Both the position numbers and the translations under genes were made by a program. A DNA stretch of 16,158 bases, from NCBI GenBank assembly GCA_013203015.1, contig JABMPO010000160.1, positions 1-16,158 on the forward strand, read 5' to 3'. This stretch comes from Fidelibacterota bacterium. GTDB taxonomy: Bacteria > Fidelibacterota > Marinisomatia > Marinisomatales > TCS56. Positions 14,806 to 16,158 of the stretch are shown here, piece by piece (position 1 is the first letter of the stretch; each line of letters starts with the position of its first letter). The notes beneath the pieces were generated by a model, which saw nothing but the letters and a program-made list of their open reading frames with translations, searched no databases and was not told the origin of the DNA.

Positions 14806-15182
14806 ATATTGAATCCAGGTTAACGGAATTAATAGATAGTAATCATCCTGTTACTGACAGTGACGATTTTATCGAACGCTTGCATACCCGCCGCCGAAAA
14901 GCAGCGTTGCAGCGACAACAACGAAAATCTGGATTAATGGCGTTAGCGCTGGTTGGTCTGGTTACCATTTTCAGCCAGTTACAAATCAATTCAACGACGA
15001 ATCGACTGGCATTTTTAGAAGAAAATTATTTCTCTAACGAAGATTTTGCGGTCAACGAGCAGTTTATTGATGAGGCTGCATTATTCTTAATAAATCAGTC
15101 AGATGATATTTGGGCTACATTGGAATTTTTTGATGATGTCGAATATAATCTGATACAATTTGATAAGGAGCTACAAAAATGA
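14802..15182 (+). CDS. Single-pass membrane protein, putative anti-sigma factor
   Basis: This 126-residue protein starts at a GTG overlapping the sigma stop (GTGA). Layout: a short acidic N-terminal region (1-28), a very basic stretch (RRRKAALQRQQRK, 30-42), one membrane helix (about 44-60, GLMALALVGLVTIFSQL), and an acidic outer part of about 65 residues rich in Phe, Asp and Glu. The charge distribution places the N-terminus in the cytoplasm, where it could hold the sigma factor. The call rests on gene position and topology. There is no HxxxCxxC zinc anti-sigma motif and in fact no cysteine. The final ATGA overlaps the Spy-like gene. It may be a degenerate or new type of anti-sigma protein. 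Confidence 0.62.
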   Translation: MNIESRLTELIDSNHPVTDSDDFIERLHTRRRKAALQRQQRKSGLMALALVGLVTIFSQLQINSTTNRLAFLEENYFSNEDFAVNEQFIDEAALFLINQSDDIWATLEFFDDVEYNLIQFDKELQK

Positions 15183-15700
15183 ATAAAATACTAAGCCTGA
15201 TTATTTTTGCCGGGCTCACTGTCGCAGTAGTCGCTCAGGAAGCACCTGTACCACCTGCACCACCGGAAAAAACTCGTCAGATGGAAATGATGGCGATTTG
15301 GCGATTGACTGAAAAACTCAAATTGACCACGGAACAGGCAGAAACATTTTTCCCCATGATGCGGGAACACAAAGACCAAATACGACTTATTGATAAAGAG
15401 CGTCGCGAATTAGCTTACAATATGCTTGAGAAAGCTGAGCGTGGTGAAAATATTCCGGATAAGGAATTTCGCAAACTGGTCGATGAAATCACTGGTTTGG
15501 GAAAACGTAAAATTGATATTCGTGTAGATTATTTAAACCAACTGGAAGGTCTGCTAACAAATACCCAACGGGTGAAATTGTTGGTATTTGAAGATCAATT
15601 CAGAAATGAATTGAAAAAAAATGTTTTTGATCGACGGGCTAAAGCAGAATCTAATAAACGCATGATGGGCAAATATAAACGTGACGCCAAACGTTATTAA
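15179..15700 (+). CDS. Spy/CpxP-like periplasmic stress protein
   Basis: This 173-residue protein has a signal peptide ending VVAQ (about 1-20) and a proline-rich linker (PVPPAPP, 23-29). A helical domain follows with two LTxxQ-type motifs: LTTEQ at 49-53 and LTNTQ at 126-130. This pattern is the hallmark of Spy/CpxP/CnxR-type proteins, which act as periplasmic chaperones or sensors of misfolded protein or metals. The C-terminal tail (about 145-173) is strongly basic and poor in hydrophobics. The start overlaps the previous stop (ATGA), so it is coupled to the putative anti-sigma gene. GGAG sits at the right distance, within ATAAGGAGCTACAAAAATG. In this operon it is a likely target and possibly a feedback sensor of the sigma circuit. 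Confidence 0.82.
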   Translation: MNKILSLIIFAGLTVAVVAQEAPVPPAPPEKTRQMEMMAIWRLTEKLKLTTEQAETFFPMMREHKDQIRLIDKERRELAYNMLEKAERGENIPDKEFRKLVDEITGLGKRKIDIRVDYLNQLEGLLTNTQRVKLLVFEDQFRNELKKNVFDRRAKAESNKRMMGKYKRDAKRY

Positions 15701-15727
15701 CTACAGGAATTTAAGAGGAACATCATA

Positions 15728-16158
15728 ATGAAGAAAAATATCTACTTTGTCATTTTAATCAGCTTGTTATTGATTATCGGTTGTGAGGATACAAATGTTG
15801 AGACTACCAATATCGAACAGACACTGCTGTCCCTGATAGATGCCGATGAAGCTCTGGGTTTGGATGGCTTTGATGATGGCGATGCCATCGAAGGAGACTA
15901 TGAATCCGGGTTAGAGCAGGACGGATTGTTTAAAATGTTGGGTGACACCATCGATCCGGAAAGCGGCATTCGAATTCGCTATGGTAAGCGGATCACCGGA
16001 GTAGTGCGAGAAGTTGAATTCACTGATTTTGGAAACGATACAATTATTGGCATAATTACCAAAACCATCAGCGGTAATTTTATAATTGTAGCCCTAGATA
16101 CTGACGATGATCATACCATTTTCTGGAATAAAACGTTTACAACGGATTTTATCCGTAA
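15728..16158 (+). CDS. Lipoprotein, partial at the window end
   Basis: An ATG at 15728, with AGAGG nine bases upstream, opens a frame that stays open to the window edge (143 codons seen). The signal peptide carries a lipobox IIGC with lipidated C19. The mature region starts EDTNVETTNIEQTLLSLID. It is acidic, with a DADEALGLDGFDDGDA stretch (about 37-52) that could bind cations, then a segment with beta-like alternation (GKRITGVVREVEFT). I do not recognise a family. It follows the Spy-like gene by 27 bases and is most likely the fourth gene of the sigma operon. The 3' end lies outside the window. Confidence 0.75.
   Translation, partial: MKKNIYFVILISLLLIIGCEDTNVETTNIEQTLLSLIDADEALGLDGFDDGDAIEGDYESGLEQDGLFKMLGDTIDPESGIRIRYGKRITGVVREVEFTDFGNDTIIGIITKTISGNFIIVALDTDDDHTIFWNKTFTTDFIR

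Overview
This window looks like a chromosomal segment from an uncultured bacterium of the FCB superphylum (Ignavibacteria, Marinimicrobia, Calditrichaeota or a relative). The main clue is the secreted serine hydrolase at the left end. It ends in a type-IX-like sorting domain with the FPNPFNPxTxIxY signature common in those groups. Moderate to low GC, AGGAGG-type ribosome sites and many lipoproteins fit. The phylum is inferred; no rRNA or ribosomal gene is present.

Left block, minus strand (about 96-4094): a beta-lactamase-family hydrolase, a peroxiredoxin and a DoxX membrane protein. The peroxiredoxin reads as one 233-codon frame interrupted by a single TGA, exactly at the peroxidatic cysteine of the PxxxTxxC motif. 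A hairpin with a GGUC loop and a bulged U starts 10 bases after the TGA. This is best explained as a selenocysteine 2-Cys peroxiredoxin with a bacterial SECIS, not as two broken genes.

Middle block, minus strand (about 4129-7991): an NAD(P)-binding reductase, an alpha/beta hydrolase, a metallo-beta-lactamase-fold hydrolase and an exported beta-carbonic anhydrase. Between these unrelated genes lie imperfect palindromes bounded by RYYYAAC-like and GTTRRRY-like 7-mers (4129-4244, 5030-5096, 7073-7171). A collapsed junction sits at 5979-5992. They have the orientation and spacing of integron attC sites, so this block looks like a gene-cassette array. No integrase is in the window. The alpha/beta hydrolase appears to be frameshifted away from its signal peptide.

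Right block: a long divergent spacer, then a plus-strand run of rmuC, a lipoprotein and an UlaG-like metallo-hydrolase. A large minus-strand UvrD-like helicase fused to a RecB-like iron-sulfur nuclease follows. Divergent from it is a translationally coupled plus-strand operon: ECF sigma factor, one-pass membrane protein in the anti-sigma position, Spy/CpxP-like periplasmic protein, and a lipoprotein cut by the window end. This operon looks like an envelope-stress circuit. The rmuC and helicase-nuclease genes are DNA-maintenance functions.
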